64,000 nucleotides of DNA. Source: Verrucomicrobiia bacterium. Lineage in GTDB: Bacteria; Verrucomicrobiota; Verrucomicrobiia; Limisphaerales; UBA8199. Position 1 is the first letter of the stretch. Every line of letters starts with the position of its first letter. The notes below the pieces were generated by a model. It ran no database searches. It was not told the origin of the DNA and saw nothing but the letters and a program-made list of their open reading frames with translations. Position numbers and translations under genes: made by a program. Of the stretch, positions 36,012-45,188 are shown piece by piece. The stretch is from assembly GCA_035946615.1 (NCBI GenBank), contig DASYZB010000055.1:22843-86842 (forward strand), given 5' to 3'.

Positions 36012-37028
36012 TTACTCAGGAGGGTTCAGAATCAAGTCATCGGCATCGCGGTCGAACGGCTGGGTCTTGAGCCAGGTCGTCCAGCCCAACCGGCCCGCTC
36101 TGCCGAGCGAGACTTCAGGCACTTCGGCAGCCTCGAGGACCATCTGAACGTCCCAGGAAAAATGTTCACCGCAGTAGTTAAGGACCCAGGCCCTGAGCCG
36201 CTTGAACGAGCCGCCCGAGGGCAGCATGCGTTCGTAATCGGCGAGCTTCATTGGCCCCATATGGACGCGAAAGCTGAGCTGGCATTCCCAGAAGCGTGAA
36301 CCGACGATCGTTGTCAACCCGAGGCTGCCCGATTCTGGTGAATCGCCCAGCTTGCAAACACATTCGGGAGGGAGGTTAATCCAACGGCCAATGAATGTTT
36401 GCACCTCGGTTTTGATTTGGAAGAAAGCGGCCAGGATCGATTCGAGGCCTTCGGCATTGCGCGTTTGATAAGCCAAGCGCCCCGAGAAAAAGAGCTTTGC
36501 CCAGTCGGGCACCTCGTCGCGGGCCTGCAAGGCCTTCATTCCGATTCCAAAAAAGCTCCCAATAAACGCCGCATAATGCTGCGACTCCGGCCTGTCCAAA
36601 TCAGCCGCCTTTTGATTATCAGCCCAGGCGCGGTAGAAGAGCGAAACCATGCGGTGATGGAACACATTAAAAAAAGCGGTCAATGTGCGGTCGCCAAAAT
36701 TCAACTGCCGTTCATGGGCATATTCTGTGATGTGCAACGGGAGCGGCGAGTTGGGACCGAACAGGCCCATGAAATGCAGGTAAAGCTTCGGCGCTATCTG
36801 CGCGCCATCGCGCTGGAAGGATTCGAGCGTGGAGGGGGCAAACGCCAGCGAGGGATTCTGGCAGAAGCGGACCGCATCCTGGCCTGGGGTTCGGGAAAAA
36901 CCGACCCGCGGCAGATCGCGCCGCCAGCTTTCGATCAGCCGCACAGCTTGGAAAAAATCAAAGCTGAAGGGCGCCTGTTCGAGCTGCGCGATTAAAGAAT
37001 CTGGCGTTTGCCCATTTGTGACGGCCAT
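36012..37028 (-). CDS. tssG: Type VI secretion baseplate protein TssG
   Basis: 338 residues. Baseplate wedge component that pairs with TssF. Recognised by FSFDFFQAVRLIESW near the N-terminus, RVGFSRTPGQDAVRF, LYLHFMGLFGPNSPLPLHIT (the GLxGxxGPLPxHxTE signature) and DRTLTAFFNVFHHRMVSLFYRAW. Its start lies 37 bases inside the tssF 3' end, so the two are coupled. 47 bases before clpV. Confidence 0.95.
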   Translation of the reverse strand: MAVTNGQTPDSLIAQLEQAPFSFDFFQAVRLIESWRRDLPRVGFSRTPGQDAVRFCQNPSLAFAPSTLESFQRDGAQIAPKLYLHFMGLFGPNSPLPLHITEYAHERQLNFGDRTLTAFFNVFHHRMVSLFYRAWADNQKAADLDRPESQHYAAFIGSFFGIGMKALQARDEVPDWAKLFFSGRLAYQTRNAEGLESILAAFFQIKTEVQTFIGRWINLPPECVCKLGDSPESGSLGLTTIVGSRFWECQLSFRVHMGPMKLADYERMLPSGGSFKRLRAWVLNYCGEHFSWDVQMVLEAAEVPEVSLGRAGRLGWTTWLKTQPFDRDADDLILNPPE

Positions 37029-38866
37029 CGCATGATCTCCCCTCGTTGCTGTGTCCTGATGACTGTCTCGGTGAAGGAATTCAACGAAACATACTTCGCC
37101 AGGAATTGCTCCAAAACGGCTCCCAGAATAAAGACACCGATGCCTTCGAAGGCGCTTTCATCGAAATTGATGGTCACTTCCAGACCGCGCGCGAAGCTCA
37201 CAGGTCCCGGCGTCCTGACTCGGCGCAGAATAGGCCGCGATGTAATGTTGAGCACCCCTTCAATCTGGCGGCCAATCTGCCGGTCGTTAGCTGGGGCGTA
37301 TAGCTTGAGAATCTCCCTCAAGCCGGTGGCTCCTCCGTCCGCTTGTGAATCAATCAAAGACAGATAATTCAACGAGAGATGGCTGATCAGGCGCCAGGAA
37401 AAACGCCCTTCAGCCTGCGAGGGGATAGGCAACGTCGGGCCGGAAATGCAGCGAACGGCTGTGACCGGCGCATTGATGTCCATGGTGAAATCAGTGCGGC
37501 CCTGGCCTACGGCCATCTGGATAGGCAGGTGGCGGTTAGTGCAGAGGGCTTTAACACCGAGTTGCCTCAACTCCGGGTGATACGGCGCCGAGGTCGCATC
37601 TACCAGCGACAAGTAAGCCTCCGTTCCGGCATAGGTCGAACGGCGTCCGAATTGCTTTTCTTTTGCAGTGAGCACGCGCGGAACGCGATTCGTGGTGAAA
37701 AAGGCCCCGGCGCTGATATCGGTGTCGCGGGCGAGGTAAAAGGGCCGGAATTCCTGCTCCGAACCGGGTTCGGCGCCGTAGCCGGTGACGGACTCGATTT
37801 CGAATATTTCAAAATCGAGCGGGCGGTTGTGGTCGGCCACCACATGGAACTCCGCAAACCGATTTGACAGATCAATCCGGTCCAGGTGTTTGGAAAACAG
37901 ATTAATCGCCGGGGTGCAAAAGAGTTCGAAATTGGAGGCCTCGATACGCCCTTCCAGCCGGGTATCAGGCTCCTTCAAGATGATGACCAGGTCCAACTGG
38001 TCGCCGGTTGCGGGTTTAAGATGGCCGGCAAACCCGCTGAGCTCGAATGAACGGAAGCGTTGCGGGAATGCGAAATATTCTCGCAGCAATCGATAACCCT
38101 CGAAACTGCGCGCACCCGGAGGCAATAGGGCTTCATGGCTGCCAAAGCCCACCTGGCGGATGCTCTCTGAAGGCAGCACAGCGATGGTTTTGCCCCGCTC
38201 CTGCGGCAGTTGCAGCGCCAGCCCCGTTTTCCGCGCGAATATCTGCTCGTAAATCCATGAGGGCAACTCGTCGGCGCCCCGAAGGAAAAACTGCACGGGG
38301 TCCAGTTTGATATCCTTAAATGGGACGCCCGCGGTGGCTTGCAGCCGGATGCGAATGGCCGCTCGCGCCGCTATCTCCGGCGGGAGGTTCAGTTGCACCA
38401 GGTCGCGTGTGAAATAGCGGACCTCGATAATTTGCAGCGGGAGCAACCGCACGGCCTGAGCAGTCTGGAAGGTGCAGGCGGTCCTCTCGGCTTTGCCCAG
38501 GTTGCTCCGCAGCAGTGTGCCCCGGGGGATCACCAACCCCGGCGCCAACGCCGCATCATTCAGATCCGGGTCGAAATGAACAATCGCCATCGACGGGATG
38601 GGAGGCAGAAAATGCGGATAAACTGTCTCGAGCAGCGACTGCGTGAAGCGGGGAAACTCTGCATCGAGTTTGAGGTGGACCCGCGCGGCGAGCCAGGCAA
38701 ACCCTTCGAGCAACCGCTCGACATAAGGGTCAGGACAGATTTCTTTAGCCTCCTTGTCCAAGGCGAGGCGCCCGGCTATCTTTGGGAACTCGCGGGCAAA
38801 TTCTCCCGCGGTCTCGCGCAGGTGCCTGAGCTCGTTATTATAATGTTCTAGCAGCCGCTCATCCAT
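36992..38866 (-). CDS. tssF: Type VI secretion baseplate protein TssF
   Basis: 624 residues. Starts with the signature LLEHYNNELRHLRETAGEFA and AGRLAL, then PYVERLLEGFAWLAARVHLKLDAEFPRFT and LLETVYPHFLPPIPSMAIV, all typical of TssF/VasA. The C-terminus has RCISGPTLPIPSQ and LGAVLEQFLAKYVSLNSF. I use ATG 38866 (MDERLLEHY), overlapping the tssE end by 8 bases, instead of the ATG nine bases upstream. Forms the baseplate wedge with TssG, TssE and, normally, TssK. Confidence 0.96.
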   Translation of the reverse strand: MDERLLEHYNNELRHLRETAGEFAREFPKIAGRLALDKEAKEICPDPYVERLLEGFAWLAARVHLKLDAEFPRFTQSLLETVYPHFLPPIPSMAIVHFDPDLNDAALAPGLVIPRGTLLRSNLGKAERTACTFQTAQAVRLLPLQIIEVRYFTRDLVQLNLPPEIAARAAIRIRLQATAGVPFKDIKLDPVQFFLRGADELPSWIYEQIFARKTGLALQLPQERGKTIAVLPSESIRQVGFGSHEALLPPGARSFEGYRLLREYFAFPQRFRSFELSGFAGHLKPATGDQLDLVIILKEPDTRLEGRIEASNFELFCTPAINLFSKHLDRIDLSNRFAEFHVVADHNRPLDFEIFEIESVTGYGAEPGSEQEFRPFYLARDTDISAGAFFTTNRVPRVLTAKEKQFGRRSTYAGTEAYLSLVDATSAPYHPELRQLGVKALCTNRHLPIQMAVGQGRTDFTMDINAPVTAVRCISGPTLPIPSQAEGRFSWRLISHLSLNYLSLIDSQADGGATGLREILKLYAPANDRQIGRQIEGVLNITSRPILRRVRTPGPVSFARGLEVTINFDESAFEGIGVFILGAVLEQFLAKYVSLNSFTETVIRTQQRGEIMRWPSQMGKRQIL

Positions 38867-39359
38867 TGGCCCCATCCCCCAGGACGCTCTGCCCGGTCTC
38901 CAGATCGATCTTCGTTTTGAGAAACAGTTTTTCGGGAATAGGGTTTGCCCAAATCTCGCCGTACATCTCGAAGGAGATGATATGCCGTTCCTGGGTGGCT
39001 TTCACGGTGAGGGTATGCCTCAATAAACGCGGTTCGAAGAGTTGAATCGCCTCGGATAACTGCCGCTCCAGCGCCTCCATATTCGGCGCGGTCAGCCCGC
39101 ACAACTGGCGGGTGCCAAAGTTTATTACCGAGCGGCAGGCCTCCGGGTAATCACTCAACCGGAACTGGCCGGGGCCTTCCTCGGGCAGGTGCGCGCTGGC
39201 ATTGAAAAGCCACTCCAGGTCACGCAGGACGCCCCGCTTGTAACGCTGCAAGGAGATGACTCGTTGGTTGCGGCTCTCTTCGGTCTTTGTGGGTTCTTCG
39301 TCCGTGAGCCGGTCCAGCAAGCAGGGTTGCAGTCGCTCCAATGGGGTCAGTTCAGCCAT
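38859..39359 (-). CDS. tssE: Type VI secretion baseplate protein TssE (gp25-like)
   Basis: 166 residues, homologous to phage T4 gp25, which nucleates the sheath on the baseplate. It has LLDRLTDEEP, LQRYKRGVLRDLEWLFNAS (the conserved VxRDLexLLNt block) and INFGTRQLCGL, followed by the EPRL motif as FEPRLLRHTLTV. Complete. Overlaps tssF by 8 bases and follows tagJ by 28. Confidence 0.95.
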   Translation of the reverse strand: MAELTPLERLQPCLLDRLTDEEPTKTEESRNQRVISLQRYKRGVLRDLEWLFNASAHLPEEGPGQFRLSDYPEACRSVINFGTRQLCGLTAPNMEALERQLSEAIQLFEPRLLRHTLTVKATQERHIISFEMYGEIWANPIPEKLFLKTKIDLETGQSVLGDGANG

Positions 39360-39387
39360 GGGTTTCTCAATCCGTGTTCAAGCCGCC

Positions 39388-40182
39388 TCAACCGGCGGGC
39401 GCCAGGTCGATAGTTCGGCACTCCAGCAGCGGAAATTCGCCGCTATCCGTGGCGAGCACGCGCTGACCCAAACCCCGGGCCCCGCCGCCTTCCTGCTCGG
39501 CCCAATCGGTCTTGCGCGCCAGGCGTAGTTGGCCGTCTTCGCAGTTTTCGGTGCCTGGATAGCGTGCGGGGATATGGCCGACACCTTCGCCGCCATTGGC
39601 CCAGACGAACTGGGCAGGAGCCCAGACCAAGTCACGCAAGTCAGTCGGCGGCTCAATGTACACCCGTTTGATGCGGCACACCGGCACCCAGTAGTACTTG
39701 CCTTCGATGTAGGCCTCCAGCATCGGGCCCAATCGCAGGTCCGCATCGGCCAGCCATTCGAAGGCCTGTTCGTTCACCTTGCCGGGTGTGGCTGGGGCTT
39801 CCTCGAAGGCGCGGTCCCGCAGTTCCTGCGCGGGTCCGAATTTGCCTTCGGAGGTCAGTGTGTTGGCCTGGACCAGCCATCCCATCCAAGGCAAGGGTTC
39901 CCCGAAGAGAATCGGCGTGTGTGTTCCGGCGAAAACCTGGGCTCGCAGCATCTCGCAATGGATTACTGGCCGGAACAGGTTCGCCAAAAGAAGGTGGTCT
40001 GAGCTAACTCCGGCCAGCACATCGAGCTGCGTGAGAGCCCGTTGCCACTGGCCCAATACACACAGCATCTGGAACAGAAACACCCGCCCCCGCCCATCCG
40101 CCGGATTGGCTCGCACCACTTCCTGCAAGGCGATTAACGACTCCTCCAAACGCCCCGCTTGAAGGAGTTCTTCGGCTTTCAT
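39388..40182 (-). CDS. tagJ: Type VI accessory protein TagJ/ImpE
   Basis: 264 residues. ImpE-type protein that binds the TssB N-terminus and modulates sheath recycling by ClpV. Markers are the TPR-like N-terminus (AEELLQAGRLEESLIALQEV and PADGRGRVFLFQMLCVLGQW) and the ImpE core with FEWLADADLRLGPMLEAYIEGKYYW-type block (YIEGKYYWVPVCRIKRVYIE) and DLVWAPAQF. ATG 40182 is chosen for MKAEELL; a longer frame reaches 40215. TagJ normally accompanies ClpV, consistent with this locus. Confidence 0.93.
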   Translation of the reverse strand: MKAEELLQAGRLEESLIALQEVVRANPADGRGRVFLFQMLCVLGQWQRALTQLDVLAGVSSDHLLLANLFRPVIHCEMLRAQVFAGTHTPILFGEPLPWMGWLVQANTLTSEGKFGPAQELRDRAFEEAPATPGKVNEQAFEWLADADLRLGPMLEAYIEGKYYWVPVCRIKRVYIEPPTDLRDLVWAPAQFVWANGGEGVGHIPARYPGTENCEDGQLRLARKTDWAEQEGGGARGLGQRVLATDSGEFPLLECRTIDLAPAG

Positions 40183-40269
40183 AGGTATCCTGCCCGGCAC
40201 ACCTGCCAACAACACCCGGAGCTAAGCCCCGGACTTTTCCTGACTGCTCCGGCAGACCCAATGTCTGGA

Positions 40270-40752
40270 CTATTCGTGGACGTTGGCGGCAATGTCCCAA
40301 CTCATCGGGATAGCCGTTCCGGCCGCGCCCTTTGCATCCTGTGGCGTATAGTCCACATGCACCTTGGCAAAGTTCAATGTGACGTTTTCGGTCAGGCGGT
40401 CTTCACCGCCCGAGCCGCCGGTGGACACGGACGTGATCAACACCTCAGTAAGCTTGATTTTGATGTATTCGACCGGTTTTTCTCCCGCCTTGCGCACGGT
40501 CAGCAGCGCCTGGTCATAATGCTTGCCGTTACAACAGGCGAGCATCAGCTTGGGACTGGCCTTATCGACGTACTTGGTGAAACTAAGGTCCTGGACATTT
40601 ACCTTGCCCGCCCCGGCGCCCCCACCGACATGAGCGGAGCCGGAATTGGACATTCCCCAGGACCACGCCAGCACATCAACTTCATTCTTGTGCTTGTGGT
40701 CCACCGCCTCGCCCTCTACGTCTCCAATTTTGATGAACATGTCAACGGCCAT
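40270..40752 (-). CDS. hcp: Type VI secretion tube protein Hcp
   Basis: 160 residues forming hexameric rings of the inner tube. MAVDMFIKIGDVEGEAVDHKHK at the start and VLAWSWGMSN, DLSFTKYVDKASPKLMLAC, KPVEYIKIKLTEVLITSV and VTLNFAKVHVDYTPQ are classic Hcp blocks. Position between tssC and tagJ, with 126-base and 87-base gaps, leaves room for separate expression, as is common for this abundant protein; no promoter was identified. Confidence 0.96.
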   Translation of the reverse strand: MAVDMFIKIGDVEGEAVDHKHKNEVDVLAWSWGMSNSGSAHVGGGAGAGKVNVQDLSFTKYVDKASPKLMLACCNGKHYDQALLTVRKAGEKPVEYIKIKLTEVLITSVSTGGSGGEDRLTENVTLNFAKVHVDYTPQDAKGAAGTAIPMSWDIAANVHE

Positions 40753-40878
40753 ACTTATTTTCTCCTCTGTTTAGGTTTTGGTTTTTTGTAAATACACTAA
40801 CCTGCCCGGCGGGAACGAGTCACCCAACCCGCTCCCGTTCCAGGCAAAACTTGAATCCGACTCGGCTCCCATCATTTC

Positions 40879-42378
40879 TTATTTGCCGCCCTTCGCCGAA
40901 GGAAGTTTCGAGACCAGGCGAAGCGAGACCGTAAGGCCCTCGAGTTGATAATGAGGACGCAGGAAGAACTTGGACGTGTAATAGCCAGGATTCCCCGGCA
41001 CTTCCTCCACCTTCACTTCCGCATCCGCCAATGGCCGGCGCGCCTTATCCGATTCCGACGCCGTGGCGCTATCGACGCAATACAGCTTGATCCAGTCATT
41101 CAACCACCGCTCCATATCCCCGCGTTCTTTAAACCCGCCGATCTTATCGCGCACCATGCATTTGAGATAGTGGGCGAAACGGCAGGTGGCGAACAGGTAG
41201 GGCAGGCGGGCGGCCAGATTCGCATTGGCCGTGGCATCTTCATCATCGTACTGCGCCGGCTTTTGCAGCGATTGCGCCCCAACGAACACCGCGTAATCGC
41301 TGTTCTTCCAGTGCGAGAGCGGCATCAGCCCGTTTTTGGCCAGTTCCGCTTCCCGTCGATCGGTGATGGCGATTTCGGTGGGGCACTTCATGTCCACTCC
41401 GCCGTCATCCGTAGGAAAGGTGTGCACCGGCAAGCCCTCGACCATCCCGCCGCTTTCGGCGCCGCGAATCCGGGCGCACCAACCCCAGAGCTTAAATGAA
41501 CGGGTGATGTTTGTGCCCATCGCGTAAGCCGAATTGGACCACACGTATTTGTTGTGGTCGGCTCCCTCGGTGTCTTCCTCGAAGGCGAATTCCTCGACCG
41601 GATTGGTTTTGGAGCCATAGGGGATGCGCGACAAAAACCGCGGCATGGTCAGGCCCAGGTAGCGCGCGTCCTCTGAGTCGCGCAAGGAACGCCAGGCGGC
41701 ATACTCGGCCGTTTGGAATATCTTGGTCAGATCGCGCGGGTTGCTCAATTCCTGCCAGGATTCCATTCCCATCAGGGTGGGCGCAGAGGCGGCAATAAAA
41801 GGCGCATGCGCTGCCGAGGCAATCTGTGCAAGCCCTCCCAGCATTTCCACATCCGGCGCCGTATGGTCGAAATAATAATCCCCAATCAGGCAGCCGTAGG
41901 GCTGGCCGCCCGGAGTGCCAAACTCCTCTTCATAAAGCTTTTTGAAGAGGGGGCTCTGGTCCCAAGCGGTTCCTTTAAATTTCTTGATGGTGCTGCTGAC
42001 ATCCTTTTTCGAAACGTTCAGCACCCGTATCTTGAGCATCTCGTCCGTCTCGGTGTTGCTGACCAAGTGGTACAAGCCGCGCCAGGTCCCCTCCAGCCGC
42101 CGGAAATCTTCGTGGTGCAGGATTTTATTGATTTGTTCGGAGAGTTTTTTGTCGATCTCGGCTATCATCGCCTCAATCGATTTGACCACGTCATCCGAGA
42201 TCAACGCCGTTGCGCCCAGGGCTTGTTCGGCCAGGGTCCGCACGGCCGTCTGAACGGCGGTTTTCCTTTCGTCGGTTTTGGGCTTGAACTCCTTTAACAG
42301 GAGTGACTCGAATTCATTGAACTCGGCCGGGGCCGCTGATGGGGCCGGGGCCGCCGATTGCGCAGTAGGTTCAGCCAT
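40879..42378 (-). CDS. tssC: Type VI secretion sheath large subunit TssC
   Basis: 499 residues, the large subunit of the contractile sheath. Hallmarks include LLKEFKPKTDERK near the N-terminus, ILHHEDFRRLEGTWRGLYHLV, DVSSTIKKFKGTAWDQSPLFKKLYEEEFGTPGG-type sequence (DQSPLFKKLYEEEFGTPGG), GLTMPRFLSRIPYG and CRFAHYLKCMVRDKIGGF. Length and order match VipB/TssC. 15 bases after tssB. Confidence 0.97.
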   Translation of the reverse strand: MAEPTAQSAAPAPSAAPAEFNEFESLLLKEFKPKTDERKTAVQTAVRTLAEQALGATALISDDVVKSIEAMIAEIDKKLSEQINKILHHEDFRRLEGTWRGLYHLVSNTETDEMLKIRVLNVSKKDVSSTIKKFKGTAWDQSPLFKKLYEEEFGTPGGQPYGCLIGDYYFDHTAPDVEMLGGLAQIASAAHAPFIAASAPTLMGMESWQELSNPRDLTKIFQTAEYAAWRSLRDSEDARYLGLTMPRFLSRIPYGSKTNPVEEFAFEEDTEGADHNKYVWSNSAYAMGTNITRSFKLWGWCARIRGAESGGMVEGLPVHTFPTDDGGVDMKCPTEIAITDRREAELAKNGLMPLSHWKNSDYAVFVGAQSLQKPAQYDDEDATANANLAARLPYLFATCRFAHYLKCMVRDKIGGFKERGDMERWLNDWIKLYCVDSATASESDKARRPLADAEVKVEEVPGNPGYYTSKFFLRPHYQLEGLTVSLRLVSKLPSAKGGK

Positions 42379-42393
42379 AATGCTTCCTTAAGG

Positions 42394-42909
42394 TTAAGAT
42401 TGAGTTGCGGGGGCTTCCGCTTTGGGTGTCGCCGCCAGAGATTTGAGCATGGCCGGGTCGTTGAGGAGTTTGTTTATCAGTTCCTCAGCCCCGCTCTTGC
42501 CGTCCATGTAGGTCAATAAATTCGACAGCTCGGTCCGGGCGGTGAGTAATTTGTTGAGCGAATCGACTTTGCGGGCGATGGCCGCCGGCGAAAAATCCTC
42601 CATGCTCTGGAATGTTAATTCGACGTTCAGGTTGCCTTCCCCGGTGAGGGTGTTGGGCACCTGAAACGCCACGCGCGGCTTGCACGCCTTCATCCGCTCG
42701 TCAAAATTATCAACGTCAATTTCCAGAAACTTTCGATCCGCCACTGGCGCCAGCGCTTCAGCCGGTTTGCCCGACAGATCGGCCATCACCCCCATCACGA
42801 ACGGAAGTTCCACCTTCTTCTGCGCCCCATAGACTTCCACATCGTATTCGATTTGCACCCGCGGCGCCCGGTTGCGGGCGATGAATTTTTGACTGCTGGA
42901 TTTGGCCAT
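42394..42909 (-). CDS. tssB: Type VI secretion sheath small subunit TssB
   Basis: 171 residues. The start is RAPRVQIEYDVEVYGAQKKV with PFVMGVMADLSG (the VLGDLSG-type block), followed by FLEIDVDNFDERMKACKPRV and SMEDFSPAAIARKVDSLNKLL. All are typical of VipA/TssB. Forms the sheath with TssC and provides the ClpV recognition helix. 139 bases separate it from tssA. Confidence 0.97.
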   Translation of the reverse strand: MAKSSSQKFIARNRAPRVQIEYDVEVYGAQKKVELPFVMGVMADLSGKPAEALAPVADRKFLEIDVDNFDERMKACKPRVAFQVPNTLTGEGNLNVELTFQSMEDFSPAAIARKVDSLNKLLTARTELSNLLTYMDGKSGAEELINKLLNDPAMLKSLAATPKAEAPATQS

Positions 42910-43048
42910 AGAAATGTTCTCCTGTTTTTAATTAATTGTTTCCGTACACGTCAAATAGACGAATGGGATTTCTTTTTCGATATTGGTTATGCTGCCTTTT
43001 TCGCATATTCCTGCCCAAAGTCAATCGCTTTGTTTTCAGAATCTCCCG

Positions 43049-44086
43049 TCACCCGCCGTCGGCGGGCTTTTCGCCTGTAATTCTCTGAATCTCCTTCACC
43101 GATTCCGGTGACAGGTCGTCGATGATCTGCATGAAATCCATTGCAGCCAGTCGCTGCGCGCGTTTGAGGACGTAGGGCACCGGGCTGGAGGGCTCCTGGC
43201 GCGCGTAGTACTCGCAAATCTTGCCTATCACCCGAACCACATCCTGGCGCGATTGGATGTCCCCGGAGATGGCCTGCCGGGCGGCGCCTGTGCCGCCGGT
43301 TGCCGCCTCTCCGTTGCCTTCCTCCGGCGCAGGGGCCGTCGCGCCCGCCACATAAGGGGCCATGCGTTTCTGAATCTCTTTTAACTCCGCCGGCAGGGCT
43401 GTCAGGTCAGGCGCCTTGTCAGACCCTAAGGTCTTTGTGAGAAACTCATCAATGGCGGCGGCCAGGGAGGCGCTGTCGGCGGCGGCCTGATAGACTGCCT
43501 GCAGCTCCTCGGGATTGGAATCGCGGAAGGCCGCCTCGATTTGCGCGGGTGAGGCCGCCGCTTTGCCGTCCGGCCCGGCTTCACCGGTCTCGCTGCGCAG
43601 GATATCCGCCAGCCCAAAACGCCCCATTTGCGCCGAATTAGCCAAAGGCGCCTCGCGCAAGCGTTCGAGCAGGCGCATCGGATCGCCAAAGGTCCCTACC
43701 GGGCTGGCTAGAGCGGCAATGATATTGACGCGCTGAGTCGGATCATTGTTATCCGAAGGGTCCAGCAAGGGATAGACCCCGTCCCAATATTGCTCGATTA
43801 GCCCCTTGATCAGCGCCAGGCCCTCGCGAAATGCAGGCAGCCCACCGGTCTTGAGTGATGCCAAAGAAAGCGCCGTGGCAAGCCGCAAATCCTTCGAGCG
43901 AGGCCACAGCTCCAGACAGCGTTCCTGAAGGGCTTTCCAATCAGGGGCCTCAGCCGGCGAAAACTGCGTCTCAGCTTTGCCACGCATGAGGACTTCCAGC
44001 TCCTGAAAGGCCGGCTCATAAGAGAGGTCCTCTCCGCACGTCTTTTCGGCCGAGATCGGCTTAAGCAATTCTTCTGCGCTTACCAT
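43049..44086 (-). CDS. tssA: Type VI secretion cap/assembly protein TssA
   Basis: 345 residues. The N-terminal ImpA domain is clear: LLKPISAEKTCGEDLSYEPAF, DWKALQERCLELWPRSKDLRLA and LIEQYWDGVYPLLDPSDNND, followed by RVNIIAALASP. The C-terminal region with SRQDVVRVIGKICEYYARQEPSSPVPYVLKRAQRL and MDFMQIIDDL matches the TssA (VasJ-type) C-terminus that primes tail assembly. First gene of the locus. Start ATG 44086 is preferred; GTG 44110 is in frame. Confidence 0.93.
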   Translation of the reverse strand: MVSAEELLKPISAEKTCGEDLSYEPAFQELEVLMRGKAETQFSPAEAPDWKALQERCLELWPRSKDLRLATALSLASLKTGGLPAFREGLALIKGLIEQYWDGVYPLLDPSDNNDPTQRVNIIAALASPVGTFGDPMRLLERLREAPLANSAQMGRFGLADILRSETGEAGPDGKAAASPAQIEAAFRDSNPEELQAVYQAAADSASLAAAIDEFLTKTLGSDKAPDLTALPAELKEIQKRMAPYVAGATAPAPEEGNGEAATGGTGAARQAISGDIQSRQDVVRVIGKICEYYARQEPSSPVPYVLKRAQRLAAMDFMQIIDDLSPESVKEIQRITGEKPADGG

Positions 44087-44187
44087 GATGCGTACCGGTG
44101 GTATTGACACGCATCATGACAGGATTCACCGGGTTGTCCAGCGCAAAGGGGGAATTTTTGAAATTTTTAGGGGGAAATTCTTTCAAA

Positions 44188-44964
44188 TCACCCCAGCGCT
44201 CCTGCAGGATCATGCAGACGCAAGCCCCGAGGTAGGATTTTCTCCCGGGCCGCTTCGACCGGCACATGGCAGGGGACCTCTGCTTTAATGCCTTGTGGCT
44301 GGGCCCAATGAATGGCGTTGTAGATGACCCGTTGAATCAGCGGCTGATGATAAATGGGATAGGCCTCGTGCCCCGGACTAAAATAAAAAATGCGCCCGCT
44401 CCCTCGAACCCAGCAATTGCCTCCCCTGAAAACTTCACCCCCTTCGAACCAGGAAATAAAGACCTGTTCATCGGGAGCCGGAATCCCGAATGGTTCGCCA
44501 TAAGCCTCGGAATTCTCCAATTCGATGAACCGGTCAATTCCCCGGGTAATGGGATGGCCGGGATTGACGACCCAAACCCGCTCGCGTTCTCCAGCCTCGC
44601 GCCAGCACAAATGGCAGCTCGTGCCCATCAAGCAGCGGAACGGTTTGCAACGATGCCCCGAATGCAGCACGATAAGGCCCATCCCTTCAATCACGCGTTG
44701 CTGGACCTGCGCCGCCACCGCATCACTCACTTCATCATGCGCCGCATGACCCCACCACGCCAACACATCCGTGTGCGCCAGCACCTCTTCGCCCAATCCA
44801 TGCTCCGGCTCGCGCAAGGTCGCCGTGCGAATCTCCAATTCCGGATGAATCCTCAAAGCCGAAGCCAATGCCCCGTGAATGCCCTCAGGATAAATCCGGC
44901 CCACCCCGGCGTTGGTGCGTTCGTGGATGAATTCGTTCCAAAGAGTGACTCGAATGGGATTCAT
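44188..44964 (-). CDS. ThuA-like domain protein (trehalose utilisation family)
   Basis: 258 residues with a class I glutamine amidotransferase-like fold. [10 protein letters not shown] at the start, [30 protein letters not shown] and [27 protein letters not shown] and [20 protein letters not shown] are typical of ThuA proteins. No catalytic Cys is at the amidotransferase position. ThuA-type proteins interconvert ketotrehalose-type sugars or have unknown roles. Stands alone between the T6SS and the CotH cluster. Start ATG 44964 is preferred to 45006. Confidence 0.88.
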   Translation of the reverse strand: MNPIRVTLWNEFIHERTNAGVGRIYPEGIHGALASALRIHPELEIRTATLREPEHGLGEEVLAHTDVLAWWGHAAHDEVSDAVAAQVQQRVIEGMGLIVLHSGHRCKPFRCLMGTSCHLCWREAGERERVWVVNPGHPITRGIDRFIELENSEAYGEPFGIPAPDEQVFISWFEGGEVFRGGNCWVRGSGRIFYFSPGHEAYPIYHQPLIQRVIYNAIHWAQPQGIKAEVPCHVPVEAAREKILPRGLRLHDPAGALG

Positions 44965-45188
44965 AATCGCTGGTTTGCCCAACGCCATAGCCCCGATGCC
45001 GGTCAAATGTCAACGGCTTTCTGAAAATACTCGCGCTTTTTGTCGAAATCCAGATTCTTTGCGTTCTCTGCGTTCTCTCGCGGCTGCTTCCTTTAGCCGC
45101 GAAGGAACGCAAAGAGCGCAGAGAAACTGAACAGCAAAATGCCCAGAGTGTTTTTTCGAACGGGAAGCCGAGAATCGGAACTCCGCGG
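44965..45188. other. Intergenic region with a 31-bp-arm inverted repeat
   Basis: No gene. Contains the long inverted repeat at 45055-45125. The ThuA-like gene is expected to be transcribed leftwards from here and the CotH gene ends here. Confidence 0.6.
45055..45125. repeat. Imperfect 31-bp inverted repeat
   Basis: Left arm 45055-45085 (TTCTTTGCGTTCTCTGCGTT and onward to CGCGGCT) pairs with right arm 45095-45125 (AGCCGCGAAGGAACGCAAAG and onward), loop of 9 bases. The unit is shared with 20096-20116. It is probably a dispersed genomic repeat and could act as a terminator for cotH. Confidence 0.75.

Noticed and set aside
24657..44086. Locus considered as a phage tail, R-pyocin or extracellular contractile injection system
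   Set aside because: TssF, TssG, ClpV, TagJ, TssA and Hcp/VgrG are specific to type VI secretion; no phage structural or lysis genes are seen.
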